From a virus, in IMG/VR virus record IMGVR_UViG_3300020183_000041, positions 21,126 through 85,125 of that record: DNA of 64,000 nucleotides. One strand, given 5' to 3'. Both the position numbers and the translations under genes were made by a program. Below are positions 5,481 through 12,280 of this stretch, in pieces; within the stretch, counting starts at the first letter, position 1, and every line of letters begins with the position of its first letter. The notes below the pieces were generated by a model that did no database searches, was not told where the DNA came from, and worked only from the letters and a program-made list of their open reading frames with translations.

Positions 5481-5842
5481 TGGTACACATCCTCAGTATT
5501 TTTTCTAATATCTCCGTATTTCCACTTAGGCAAATCACTAATTGGGTATTTATTTATCCAAGATTCATGAATTCTCGTATAATACATATTGTCAAAATAT
5601 TTGAATTCTCCATTTTCTGCAAAAATCCAGTTCTTTTCATCTAGAGCAACTTTCCATTGCCAAATATGAAAACTGTCATGGATTCCCTGCAATTTCTCAA
5701 GCATTGAAAGTGCTTTCTTACCCATATCCCATTCTGGATTAGATTTTATAACAGCATCCTTAACCGGGGTTGCATAAACTGATGCATTTTCTAATTCAGT
5801 GTTATACCAATTCTTGTCAATAATGCAGCCAACTGCACACAT
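5477..5842 (-). pseudogene. C-terminal part of a split CAVG-family gene
   Basis: A 121-residue reading frame beginning MCAVGCIID. It aligns with the second half of the protein encoded at 6148-6828: CAxGxII, then NPEW near residue 37, the LxxLQxIHDS block and WxWKVxxDE. The first half of the same domain is encoded in a different frame just upstream (5842-5982). In this frame the sequence before the ATG reads LNGETGPLL, which would join the two halves. So this is probably one gene broken by a one-base indel, unless recoding or an assembly error explains it. It may still be made from its own ATG, since TAATG couples it to the upstream piece. Confidence 0.6.
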
Positions 5843-5982
5843 TAGTAATGGACCAGTTTCACCATTAAGTCAGGTCTTGCTCTATATGAGCAAGAACCTT
5901 CAGGATTAATGCTTTTTTGATTTTGAGTTAAAAGGTGATTTTTAACCTTAAGAAAAATATCTTTATCTGTTATTGTTTTCAT
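5842..5982 (-). pseudogene. N-terminal part of a split CAVG-family gene (46 aa)
   Basis: The frame opens at 5982 behind a GGGAG ribosome-binding site and reads MKTITDKDIFLKVKNHLL, then KSINPEGSCSYRA, before stopping. It matches the N-terminus of the protein at 6148-6828 (VTDYDIFEKIKDGLL, NGDCSYRG). Its frame is lost near PDL and continues one base shifted into the fragment at 5477-5842. Confidence 0.6.
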
Positions 5983-6017
5983 TGATTAATACTCCCTATG
6001 ATAATTAATTGTTACTT

Positions 6018-6092
6018 CTAATTGTTTAAATACAAAATAACTGCACAAGATATAACAACAATTACTCCATATTGCGATAAAGTACGCAACAT
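6018..6092 (-). CDS. Membrane microprotein (24 aa)
   Basis: ATG at 6092 follows a near-perfect AGGAGGT site by 5 nt. The product, MLRTLSQYGVIVVISCAVIL plus YLNN, is one hydrophobic helix with a positive N-terminus, as in a single-span membrane peptide. It is too short for family assignment. The strong ribosome-binding site is the main support. Confidence 0.55.
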   Translation of the reverse strand: MLRTLSQYGVIVVISCAVILYLNN

Positions 6093-6147
6093 GAATACCT
6101 CCTAATTTGGCTGGATTAGCCTGTATTTTGCCGTCTGGCTGTTCTAA

Positions 6148-6828
6148 TTAATCTTCTCTGCTGATGAAGTCAAAAAGATATGGTAGAAAACTATAAACTT
6201 TATTTTTACTATAAGTAGTATAATTTTCTTCAATTGATGCATCAATTTTACCACTACGTTTCATAGCACTTTTTGATGAATCCAATACAAGCCTGTCGAG
6301 GTCGAACATGCTTTCAGCAGTAAAATACTGCTGCATTTTGTTAAACGTTACCTCCCAATTTTCAACAGGAGACGTATCATGGATTCTTTGAACAAGAGTA
6401 AGCATAACTCTAGATTCATGGTTTGGGCTCCAGTTAGGATTTGAATTACAAATTGCATCCCAAACTAATCCATCATCAATGTTCACCCCCTCAAGACCTG
6501 CACTATAATACCGACCAGAAATAATTTGACCAATAGCACACTTTTTCAATCGATTATCATCATCAGGCATATGTTCAATGTATGAATTAATTCTGTCATT
6601 GATATTATCAAAATAACTGTCAGACATTTGGTAATCATTAAGGTCTTCATAAACTGAATCTTCGATAACTTCAGCAGTCACCTTTGCTTCAATTGCTTCG
6701 TATGTTGATTCAGATAAACCGCGATAAGAGCAATCTCCATTCCTCATTACAGACTTGCAACCTTGCACTAAAAGACCATCTTTAATCTTTTCAAAAATGT
6801 CATAATCAGTAACTACTTGAACGCTCAT
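6148..6828 (-). CDS. CxYRG/CAIG-family hypothetical protein
   Basis: A 226-residue protein. ATG 6828 is preferred over 6867 because it overlaps the upstream stop as ATGA and follows GAGGTGG. The N-terminal part has DIFEKIKDGLL and GDCSYRG. About 55 acidic residues are inserted before KCAIGQII, and a C-terminal helical part contains NPNW and VQRIHDT. The C-x-YRG...C-A-x-G pattern is shared by phage and bacterial hypothetical proteins. The two cysteines may pair or bind metal. A broken paralogue lies just downstream (5477-5982). Confidence 0.65.
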   Translation of the reverse strand: MSVQVVTDYDIFEKIKDGLLVQGCKSVMRNGDCSYRGLSESTYEAIEAKVTAEVIEDSVYEDLNDYQMSDSYFDNINDRINSYIEHMPDDDNRLKKCAIGQIISGRYYSAGLEGVNIDDGLVWDAICNSNPNWSPNHESRVMLTLVQRIHDTSPVENWEVTFNKMQQYFTAESMFDLDRLVLDSSKSAMKRSGKIDASIEENYTTYSKNKVYSFLPYLFDFISRED

Positions 6829-7112
6829 TTTGCTTCCACCTCTTTCTTTTGGAACTGGTTTAACCACTCTACTTTGTTCATAAAAGCCTCTCTGCCTTTT
6901 TCGCTGTAGACACCTAAAAGATTTCCATCAAGAAGGCTGTTGATTTCTTGTTTGATTTTATTGATATCACGGGTTGACCAGTCTTCAGACTTTGAATCTG
7001 AAATCATCTTGTCAATTTCTATACGACCTCTGTTGTATTTGCTGTAGTCATCGCTCATTTCATGTGTCCAGTCAGCACCAACAATTCTCTTTGCCCATTC
7101 TTTATGATCCAC
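6825..7112 (-). CDS. Hypothetical protein (95 aa)
   Basis: A charged, mostly helical protein starting MDHKEWAKRIVGADW. It overlaps the next gene by 4 nt and sits 1 nt after the previous one, so it is part of the same operon. No family is recognised. Confidence 0.65.
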   Translation of the reverse strand: MDHKEWAKRIVGADWTHEMSDDYSKYNRGRIEIDKMISDSKSEDWSTRDINKIKQEINSLLDGNLLGVYSEKGREAFMNKVEWLNQFQKKEVEAK

Positions 7113-7113
7113 T

Positions 7114-7374
7114 TTATGCCTCCGATAGAGTAATTACAAAACTGTTTTTGTCTTTGTTGCCAAAGAATTGACCAGGCCCATTACCTTCAAAATCGCGTGA
7201 AGGATACAGAACTGAACCATCAGATAAAACAAGACAAGTTGGGTTAATTCTTTCATAATAAAAAGAATCCCATCCCTCTTTTCGCATCTCGGTATCAGTC
7301 ATTGTTCTAATCATTACAATACTTTCACCACAAGGCCATTGTGAGTCTGTTCTAAGATTAATAGTGTCTTTCAT
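7114..7374 (-). CDS. Hypothetical protein (86 aa)
   Basis: Contains the aromatic-rich run EGWDSFYYERINPTCLVL followed by a strand-turn-strand (SDGSVLYPSRDFEGNG) and a GQFFGNKD segment. It probably folds as a small beta-rich domain. It lies 1 nt from both neighbours. Function is unknown. Confidence 0.65.
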   Translation of the reverse strand: MKDTINLRTDSQWPCGESIVMIRTMTDTEMRKEGWDSFYYERINPTCLVLSDGSVLYPSRDFEGNGPGQFFGNKDKNSFVITLSEA

Positions 7375-7375
7375 T

Positions 7376-7654
7376 TTATCCTTCTGTCTTTAGTCTTTCG
7401 ATATAAATTTGTTGATACTTGTCTGTTTGTATTTCTCCATCTACAGAAACGAGATAAGCAGTAGCCGTAATAATCTTTTTATGCATATAAAAATTAATAT
7501 CTACTTGATCACAATACGCACACCATTCATCAAATTCATCATCTAATGAATAAGATTCAAGCTTGTCTCTATAGGCAGAGATATAACCTCTAGCGAATTG
7601 TCTTAAATCAAAGGTGGAAATATTTTTATGCAACCGTTTGAACTGGCTCTCCAC
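7376..7654 (-). CDS. Hypothetical protein (about 92 aa)
   Basis: A GTG at 7654 is preferred because AGAAAGG lies 8 nt before it; an ATG at 7684 is open but lacks such a site and overlaps the upstream gene more. Contains YISAYRDKLESYSLDDEF and a C-terminal strand region. Function is unknown and the start is uncertain. Confidence 0.55.
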   Translation of the reverse strand: MESQFKRLHKNISTFDLRQFARGYISAYRDKLESYSLDDEFDEWCAYCDQVDINFYMHKKIITATAYLVSVDGEIQTDKYQQIYIERLKTEG

Positions 7655-7997
7655 TAAAACAACCTTTCTGAACAAGAATTTCAAAAAGCAAACCCCAGGC
7701 TGGGTCAGTATTTTTTGTAAGATTATTAAAATCTTTTACAAGTTTATCGCCAAGACCCATATTTGAAAGATTTTTCAAATACTCAGTCAAACCTGACTTT
7801 TCAATCTTCTCAGTTGTTGAGACATCGAAATGCTTTAAAATTCCACTCACAGGATTCTTTACATAAAGAGCAACACAATTCTGAATAGGAATGATTAAAC
7901 TAAATGAGCCATTAATTGCACTTTGAATTAATTGTTCCGATTCTGCTTTTTCATCTTTTTTTGCAACGAATTTCTTATTTGCTGGTTTAGTTGCCAT
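7626..7997 (-). CDS. Hypothetical protein (123 aa)
   Basis: The lysine-rich, probably disordered N-terminus (ATKPANKKFVAKKDEKAE) is followed by a folded part with a TDPAWGLLFEILVQKG segment. ATG 7997 follows AGGAAAAAG and overlaps the upstream stop by 11 nt. No family is recognised. Confidence 0.65.
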   Translation of the reverse strand: MATKPANKKFVAKKDEKAESEQLIQSAINGSFSLIIPIQNCVALYVKNPVSGILKHFDVSTTEKIEKSGLTEYLKNLSNMGLGDKLVKDFNNLTKNTDPAWGLLFEILVQKGCFSGEPVQTVA

Positions 7998-8451
7998 TTA
8001 CTTTTTCCTCTTCTTTCTGCGTCATTTCTTTAAATTCAAACTTATAATAAAAAAGCAAGCCTTTTGCATCACTAAGTGAGAGTGACGGCCTACGCTTAAC
8101 AAATCTTTTAATCCAATTAGTAGATGACTCATATCCAACATTGGTAGAAAGATTAATATGCTTAGTAATAACTTCTGGAGAGAGATAGACGCGAGACGTA
8201 TTCACTCCATCGAATTTGCTATACAAAAAGAAGTCATCAAACCTTTCATACATCTTCCATCTTGCATACCATTCAGAACAATTTGTCTCAGTAATATTTC
8301 CAATACCTACTGATATAGAGCCAAAAATAAGACTCTTTGTTTCTGCATTAACATCTGAAACTTCTTTTCCGTTTTCCTGCCAAGTGACCCAAAGTTTATC
8401 TGGATTGTCTTTAAAAAACTTAACTTCTTCGGTACTCCAATTAAGGCTCAT
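7987..8451 (-). CDS. Hypothetical protein with possible HTH-like N-terminus
   Basis: A 154-residue protein. ATG 8451 is chosen because it forms an ATGA overlap with the upstream stop. It begins MSLNWSTEEVKFFKDNPDK, which resembles the first helix of SANT/Myb-type or resolvase-type DNA-binding domains. Later it has a basic WIKRFVKRRPSLSLSDAKGL stretch. DNA binding is a guess; no clear family. Confidence 0.6.
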   Translation of the reverse strand: MSLNWSTEEVKFFKDNPDKLWVTWQENGKEVSDVNAETKSLIFGSISVGIGNITETNCSEWYARWKMYERFDDFFLYSKFDGVNTSRVYLSPEVITKHINLSTNVGYESSTNWIKRFVKRRPSLSLSDAKGLLFYYKFEFKEMTQKEEEKVNGN

Positions 8452-8792
8452 GAGTAAATCTTTTCCCACTCATAAGAAATTGCATCAACAATTTCAACAG
8501 GTACTTCTGTATTATTTCCCTCTTCATCAACTTGACCAAAGAGTACAATGTCGCCAGCAATATAATCTCCAAGCAAAATTCTTGCACCAGAGTTATACCA
8601 AGCATTTGTTGCTAAAATATTCTCATCAAGACTAAGAATTTTTCCCTCTTCGTTTATATAACCCTCTGCTTTGTAATTGGGAAAATAAACTGCTTCAATC
8701 AAACCTCCTACTGCTTTATTGATTTGATCATAATTCCATTCTTTATTAATTACTTCATATGTGCCATCTGTTCTTACCAGTAAAGCTTTCAT
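8448..8792 (-). CDS. DUF3846 family protein
   Basis: A 114-residue protein matching the layout of DUF3846: an INKAVGGLIEAV helix, YINEEGKILSLDENILAT in the middle, then a glycine-rich GDYIAGDIVLFGQVDEEG strand pair. The family is common in phages and mobile elements, and its biochemical role is not established. It overlaps the downstream gene by 4 nt and sits in the small-gene accessory operon. Confidence 0.75.
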   Translation of the reverse strand: MKALLVRTDGTYEVINKEWNYDQINKAVGGLIEAVYFPNYKAEGYINEEGKILSLDENILATNAWYNSGARILLGDYIAGDIVLFGQVDEEGNNTEVPVEIVDAISYEWEKIYS

Positions 8793-8795
8793 TTA

Positions 8796-8978
8796 TTACC
8801 GCTCCTGTCTCATATGTTTAAACATTTCATCCATTGCAAGCCTATTTGCTCTTTGATAACTAAGTTCGTGATTCCTAAACTCTTTTATAACAACACCGTC
8901 AACAATAACGTTTGCATCAAAAGAGTTCCATTCAATCAGGATTCTATCCGTTATTTGCTCTACAGCCATATCATCCAT
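8796..8978 (-). CDS. Hypothetical protein (60 aa)
   Basis: Starts behind GGAGGTTAACAA. A short beta segment (ILIEWNSFDANVIVDGVVI) leads into a basic helix with HELSYQRANRLAMDEM. It overlaps the upstream gene by 8 nt. Function is unknown. Confidence 0.65.
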   Translation of the reverse strand: MDDMAVEQITDRILIEWNSFDANVIVDGVVIKEFRNHELSYQRANRLAMDEMFKHMRQER

Positions 8979-9189
8979 TTGTTAACCTCCAATTTATTTC
9001 TTCATGATCTATTGAATGGATTGTTCCATCTGCGACAAACATAACGCTTTCGTATATTTCTCCATTAGATAGAATTCCATCATTATCATTGCCAAGCATA
9101 GCTTCATAAACAATACTTTTTGCTTCATCTTTGCTTTCTGCGTTTACGAAGTATCTTGCAAAAGTAACAACTGTATACGGTTTTGTCAC
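8971..9189 (-). CDS. Hypothetical protein (72 aa)
   Basis: Begins MTKPYTVVTFARYFVNAES, a strand followed by the helix KDEAKSIVYEAML. This resembles small phage proteins with a beta-alpha-beta-beta layout. It overlaps the upstream gene by 4 nt. Function is unknown. Confidence 0.65.
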   Translation of the reverse strand: MTKPYTVVTFARYFVNAESKDEAKSIVYEAMLGNDNDGILSNGEIYESVMFVADGTIHSIDHEEINWRLTNG

Positions 9190-9413
9190 AACTCCTCTCC
9201 ATTTTCATCTGTGAATATGAGTTCTTTTATATTTGCTTGGTGCCCATAGCCACAAGAAAAATCATCTTTAGCCCATTCTTCAATTTGTTCCATTACATCT
9301 TCCATGTCTGGTTCTTCCTTATTATCGGCTCTAAGCATATCTACAATATCTTGAACTTGATAAGTGATACTTTTTATTACATTTACTCTCTCAGGAAATT
9401 CATTAGAGTTCAC
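9186..9413 (-). CDS. Hypothetical protein (75 aa)
   Basis: A strongly acidic, helical protein (NKEEPDMEDVMEQIEEW) with a single CGYGH element near the C-terminus. It overlaps neighbours by 4 and 11 nt. No family is recognised. Confidence 0.65.
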   Translation of the reverse strand: MNSNEFPERVNVIKSITYQVQDIVDMLRADNKEEPDMEDVMEQIEEWAKDDFSCGYGHQANIKELIFTDENGEEL

Positions 9414-9627
9414 GACAATACCCCGAGCAACTTATTCTTCCACATAGTGGGCATCCATCATCATAATCATCCTCATCACTATCTTCATCATATTCATATG
9501 AATCAGCAGCGTCATCTAGTGCCTGCCTTTGCGCTTCTTCTTTTGCATCAAGATAATGATTTCTAACTACTTCCCGATAATCTTCATCGGCAAGAGTATA
9601 ATCATCTCTATCTCTTTGTTCTATCAT
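9403..9627 (-). CDS. Acidic protein with C-terminal zinc knuckle
   Basis: A 74-residue protein. ATG 9627 overlaps the preceding stop as TAATG and follows GAGG. The middle is a run of D, E and Y (DEDSDEDDYDDG). The end, CPLCGRISCSGYC, gives CxxC plus two further cysteines, probably one zinc site. DNA-mimic behaviour of the acidic tract is a speculation. Confidence 0.6.
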   Translation of the reverse strand: MIEQRDRDDYTLADEDYREVVRNHYLDAKEEAQRQALDDAADSYEYDEDSDEDDYDDGCPLCGRISCSGYCREL

Positions 9628-9884
9628 TAGTTGTCCTCTGGAATACATTTCTCACAAATAAAAGAACCGTCTGGTTTTTGAAATACATCCATATACATCC
9701 AGTTTTGATAAACTGTATTGCAAGTATTGCATTCTATATCTTCATCTAAATTTATTCTTTCAGAGATATCTCTGCCAGTTGCTTCAATTATTTCAGATAT
9801 GTCTACCATAGAAATATCTCCCCAGTCAGGAGTTTTAAACATATTTGCAAGTAAATCCATTGCATGAGCATCAGAAATAATCAT
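9627..9884 (-). CDS. Hypothetical zinc-binding protein (85 aa)
   Basis: A start at 9884 is chosen over 9917 to limit overlap with the gene ending at 9871. The N-terminal helix contains AMDLLANMF. The C-terminal half has CNTC and CEKC about 22 residues apart, a standard four-cysteine zinc ribbon. Function is unknown. Confidence 0.6.
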   Translation of the reverse strand: MIISDAHAMDLLANMFKTPDWGDISMVDISEIIEATGRDISERINLDEDIECNTCNTVYQNWMYMDVFQKPDGSFICEKCIPEDN

Positions 9885-10236
9885 CACTTCTAAACCTTTT
9901 AAAAATTTTGACTCCATTATCTCTTAGCAAATAAGCAATCTGATCAATACATTCCCCATCATCAACTGTTGATGGCTGCTCTAAAATTTCTACAATTTTA
10001 TTTACAATGTACTCATTGTTCTTATGCTGGAATTCTAATTTGACTCTTTCTTTCCAAGCATAAAGTTCTGCAACAATCTCATCAAAAGATTGTTTTAATG
10101 GATACTCACCTTTATCATTAAGTAAATTTTGAAGATCATTATCAAGGGATATCCAAGATTCATATAAACTAGATGCACCATCTACAAAACATTCAAGATT
10201 ATACAAGAACGTATTTGTTTTATTTTCTCTACTCAA
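9871..10236 (-). CDS. Hypothetical protein (121 aa)
   Basis: A mostly helical protein beginning MSRENKTNTFLYNLECFVDG, with a basic WKERVKLEFQHKNNEY helix. It is the first gene downstream of tRNA-Arg and the branched RNA element. No family is recognised. Confidence 0.65.
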   Translation of the reverse strand: MSRENKTNTFLYNLECFVDGASSLYESWISLDNDLQNLLNDKGEYPLKQSFDEIVAELYAWKERVKLEFQHKNNEYIVNKIVEILEQPSTVDDGECIDQIAYLLRDNGVKIFKRFRSDDYF

Positions 10237-10261
10237 TGCTTTACCTTTCTTTGTGTATATA

Positions 10262-10341
10262 TAAAAAAAGAACTAGGCGAGCGTCAATATCGCTTCTTAC
10301 ATTATTAGATGAAAGGGGGAAATCTAATACGTTACCTAGTT
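10262..10341 (-). ncRNA. Branched 71-nt element with T-run (terminator or tRNA-like)
   Basis: Read leftward, AACTAGG (10335-10341) pairs with CCTAGTT (10271-10277). It encloses a 9-bp hairpin around TATTAGAT/ATCTAATA and a second hairpin AGCG-ATATTGA-CGCT, giving a three-way junction the size of a tRNA. Seven T residues follow. It starts 3 nt after the 3' end of tRNA-Arg. It may be a branched intrinsic terminator or the remains of a second tRNA lacking a D-arm. Confidence 0.5.
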
Positions 10342-10344
10342 TCG

Positions 10345-10418
10345 TGCTTTTAGTAGGACTCGAACCTACAACCTACAGATTAGAAGTCTGTTGCTCTATC
10401 CATTGAGCTATAAAAGCA
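10345..10418 (-). tRNA. tRNA-Arg (UCU)
   Basis: A full cloverleaf: acceptor TGCTTTT/AAAAGCA, D-arm with AGCTCAATGG, anticodon stem ACAGA/TCTGT with loop CTTCTAA (anticodon TCT), and a T-arm with GGTTCGAGTCC. No CCA is encoded. It reads AGA/AGG, codons common in this AT-rich genome but rare in high-GC hosts. Confidence 0.93.
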
Positions 10419-10439
10419 ATTAGCATATTTATAATATAT

Positions 10440-10466
10440 ATACTAAGCATATGCCAGACTTAGTAT
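10440..10466 (-). other. Intergenic hairpin upstream of tRNA-Arg
   Basis: ATACTAAG and CTTAGTAT form an 8-bp stem with an 11-nt loop between the transglycosylase stop and the tRNA. There is no T-run, so it is more likely a processing or stability element than a terminator. Confidence 0.4.
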
Positions 10467-10477
10467 AAGTTTTATAA

Positions 10478-10963
10478 TTACACTTTGAATCCCCAGTTAT
10501 TAAGTCCACTTGTTGTTTGTTCCAAAAGAAACTTTGCAACTTTAAGATTGCAGTGTACATCAAATAAAACTTGCAAATTTTTTGTACTACAAGTTTGTTC
10601 AGTTAGAGTTCTCCAACTGCTGTTGATTTGAACAAGACCAGAATCATAAGTTCCGTTCTTGTTTAGAGTCCAAACAATCTTGCCGTTCTTAAATTTTGCA
10701 TTAATTGCCTTGGGATTGCATCGTGATTCTCTCCAAGCAATGTAAGAGAAAATCTCAACAGGAAGCCCGTATTGTTCAAATGTCTTTTCAAACTTAGGAC
10801 ACCTTTTTTGTTTATCGGTAGATATTATTTTATTAACAATTGCAATCTGCTTGTCAAGTCTTTTATTTAAAATCTCTTCTTTTGCTGCAGCATGACCGTA
10901 CCACGACGAAAATACAATTAAAGCAAGAAGAGTTCCACATAGAAATTTATTTATGCGCTTCAT
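10478..10963 (-). CDS. Secreted lytic transglycosylase (SLT/lysozyme-like)
   Basis: A 161-residue protein that should cleave peptidoglycan glycan strands outside the membrane. Residues 1-27 are a signal peptide (KR start, hydrophobic TLLALIVF, AAA before K). The SLT domain follows: catalytic Glu in WRESRCNP at about 79, the conserved SGLVQINSSW near 108-117, and a C-terminal LxxWGFKV. Four cysteines (near 55, 82, 124 and 138) could form disulfides after export. ATG 10963 follows AAAGGAGCG. It is a separate small gene between tRNAs, away from the holin, so it may act in lysis, in wall remodelling or in excluding other phages. Confidence 0.82.
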   Translation of the reverse strand: MKRINKFLCGTLLALIVFSSWYGHAAAKEEILNKRLDKQIAIVNKIISTDKQKRCPKFEKTFEQYGLPVEIFSYIAWRESRCNPKAINAKFKNGKIVWTLNKNGTYDSGLVQINSSWRTLTEQTCSTKNLQVLFDVHCNLKVAKFLLEQTTSGLNNWGFKV

Positions 10964-11170
10964 TTTCGCTCCTTTAGTTTAGTTCCTTTTCCCAAAGTGT
11001 TTTCTTTACACAATGGTATTAGCTTTCGCTAAGGTGTGCGAAACGAGGTCATAGCATATTTATCTACAATTCAATGCTCACTCGCTTCACGTTATATTTT
11101 GAATAGGCATCACCTCCATAAAATGAATAAATACAATTATATCAGTTAGAGTTTTAGGCTCATATATAGT
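10964..11170 (-). promoter_or_regulatory. Promoter and long leader of the transglycosylase gene
   Basis: An extended -10 element TGATATAAT lies at 11136-11144, about 165 nt before the start codon, with a weak -35. The leader contains a TTAGC-GAAA-GCTAA hairpin (11019-11032) and a GGAGGTG site almost touching a 7-codon frame (11087-11110). The leader length suggests post-transcriptional control, but none is demonstrated. Confidence 0.4.
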
Positions 11171-11635
11171 TTAATCAAAATCAAAAACTACACGACCAAC
11201 AGATGTTTTCATTTCCCCATTGTCAAATACATTTTTCCAAACGTGCCCATCTTCTCCACGCCAAACAATATAACTATTATCTCTTACATATGGCGCGATG
11301 ACTCCTAGGAATAAATCTTGTTGACCGGTTTTATCATCGTAATGTAAATTAATTATATTTCCATATTCATCAAAACTAAGATCAAAACCAAGGCTTTGTA
11401 GTATCTCTGTTGCTGTCTTCAATTTTGCTGGATAATCTGCATCCATCCAAGAAAACCATTTTTCTGGGTGATAATCTAAACCAGCAGGTCTAGAAGATTT
11501 TACATCAGGACCAAAACGGCCTCCTGATTTGAGTTTGTCATACTTGTTTAACAAACACATATCTTTGTATGCTGATGGAAAGTGGCGCTTACTCATATAA
11601 AAATCAACTTCTTCTGTGCTAATGTAATACCCCAT
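11171..11635 (-). CDS. Hypothetical protein (154 aa)
   Basis: Starts behind AGAAAGGAAAC. Contains HPEKWFSWMDADYPAKLKTA followed by a helix and a strand-rich C-terminal half with YIVWRGEDGHVWKNVF. The composition suggests a compact alpha/beta fold. It lies between tRNA-Ile and the transglycosylase leader. No family is recognised. Confidence 0.65.
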   Translation of the reverse strand: MGYYISTEEVDFYMSKRHFPSAYKDMCLLNKYDKLKSGGRFGPDVKSSRPAGLDYHPEKWFSWMDADYPAKLKTATEILQSLGFDLSFDEYGNIINLHYDDKTGQQDLFLGVIAPYVRDNSYIVWRGEDGHVWKNVFDNGEMKTSVGRVVFDFD

Positions 11636-11667
11636 TATGTTTCCTTTCTGTTGTTTACTTTATAAAG

Positions 11668-11742
11668 TACCGCATCAGGGAATTGAACCCTGCAAATGGA
11701 TGTTTATAAGACATCTGTGTTCAACCAGCTCACCCATGCGGT
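11668..11742 (-). tRNA. tRNA-Ile (UAU)
   Basis: Acceptor ACCGCAT/ATGCGGT, anticodon stem GATGT/ACATC with loop CTTATAA (anticodon TAT), and T-arm CAGGG-TTCAATT-CCCTG. It reads AUA, a codon scarce in high-GC genomes. No CCA is encoded. Confidence 0.9.
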
Positions 11743-11764
11743 AAGATTTACTTACAGATTAATT

Positions 11765-12145
11765 TTACTCTTTTGTGTCTAATCCATCGATGAAGTTTTC
11801 AATAAGAAACTTTGCATACTCTGGTCTATTTCCAAGCATCTTGCTAAGATTTTTTCTGCTTTGGTTGTACATATTATTATAAAACTTAATAGTTTCTTCC
11901 GTTGATTCAAGACGAGACTCAGCAATCATTTGTATCATCATGTACATATGTACCATTGAACCAAAGATAATACCAGGAAGAAAAACTGGATTATCAACAG
12001 CATCGTTCTTATAAGAATCCATCAATGTTGATAACATAGAACTACTATCTGGTGATGTATGTGCATTAAAAATTTGCATCGCAAAATCTGTAAACAAATC
12101 GTCTTGATGCTCTTTGAATGGTTTGACTTCCATATCTAAATTCAT
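11765..12145 (-). CDS. Hypothetical protein (126 aa)
   Basis: ATG 12145 is chosen because an earlier in-frame ATG at 12205 would lie inside the tRNA-Leu gene. A methionine-rich hydrophobic stretch (IIFGSMVHMYMMIQMIAES) could be an amphipathic or membrane-associated helix. The flanks are helical and acidic. Function is unknown. Confidence 0.6.
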   Translation of the reverse strand: MNLDMEVKPFKEHQDDLFTDFAMQIFNAHTSPDSSSMLSTLMDSYKNDAVDNPVFLPGIIFGSMVHMYMMIQMIAESRLESTEETIKFYNNMYNQSRKNLSKMLGNRPEYAKFLIENFIDGLDTKE

Positions 12146-12180
12146 ATTATCATATCTGCTTCCTTTTTGCTTGGTTTCCG

Positions 12181-12254
12181 TGGGCATAGTGGGATTCGAA
12201 CCCACACTTTATTGATTTTAAGTCAATTGTCTCTGCCTATTGGACTATATGCCC
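12181..12254 (-). tRNA. tRNA with anticodon UAA (Leu), short variable arm
   Basis: Acceptor GGGCATA/TATGCCC, anticodon stem ATTGA/TCAAT with loop CTTAAAA (anticodon TAA, reading UUA), and T-arm GTGGG-TTCGAAT-CCCAC. The variable region is only a few bases, whereas bacterial tRNA-Leu normally has a long variable arm, and the D-stem is weak. So the amino acid actually charged is less sure than the anticodon. Confidence 0.85.
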
Positions 12255-12280
12255 CAACCTTTATTTACGGGTACATACTA

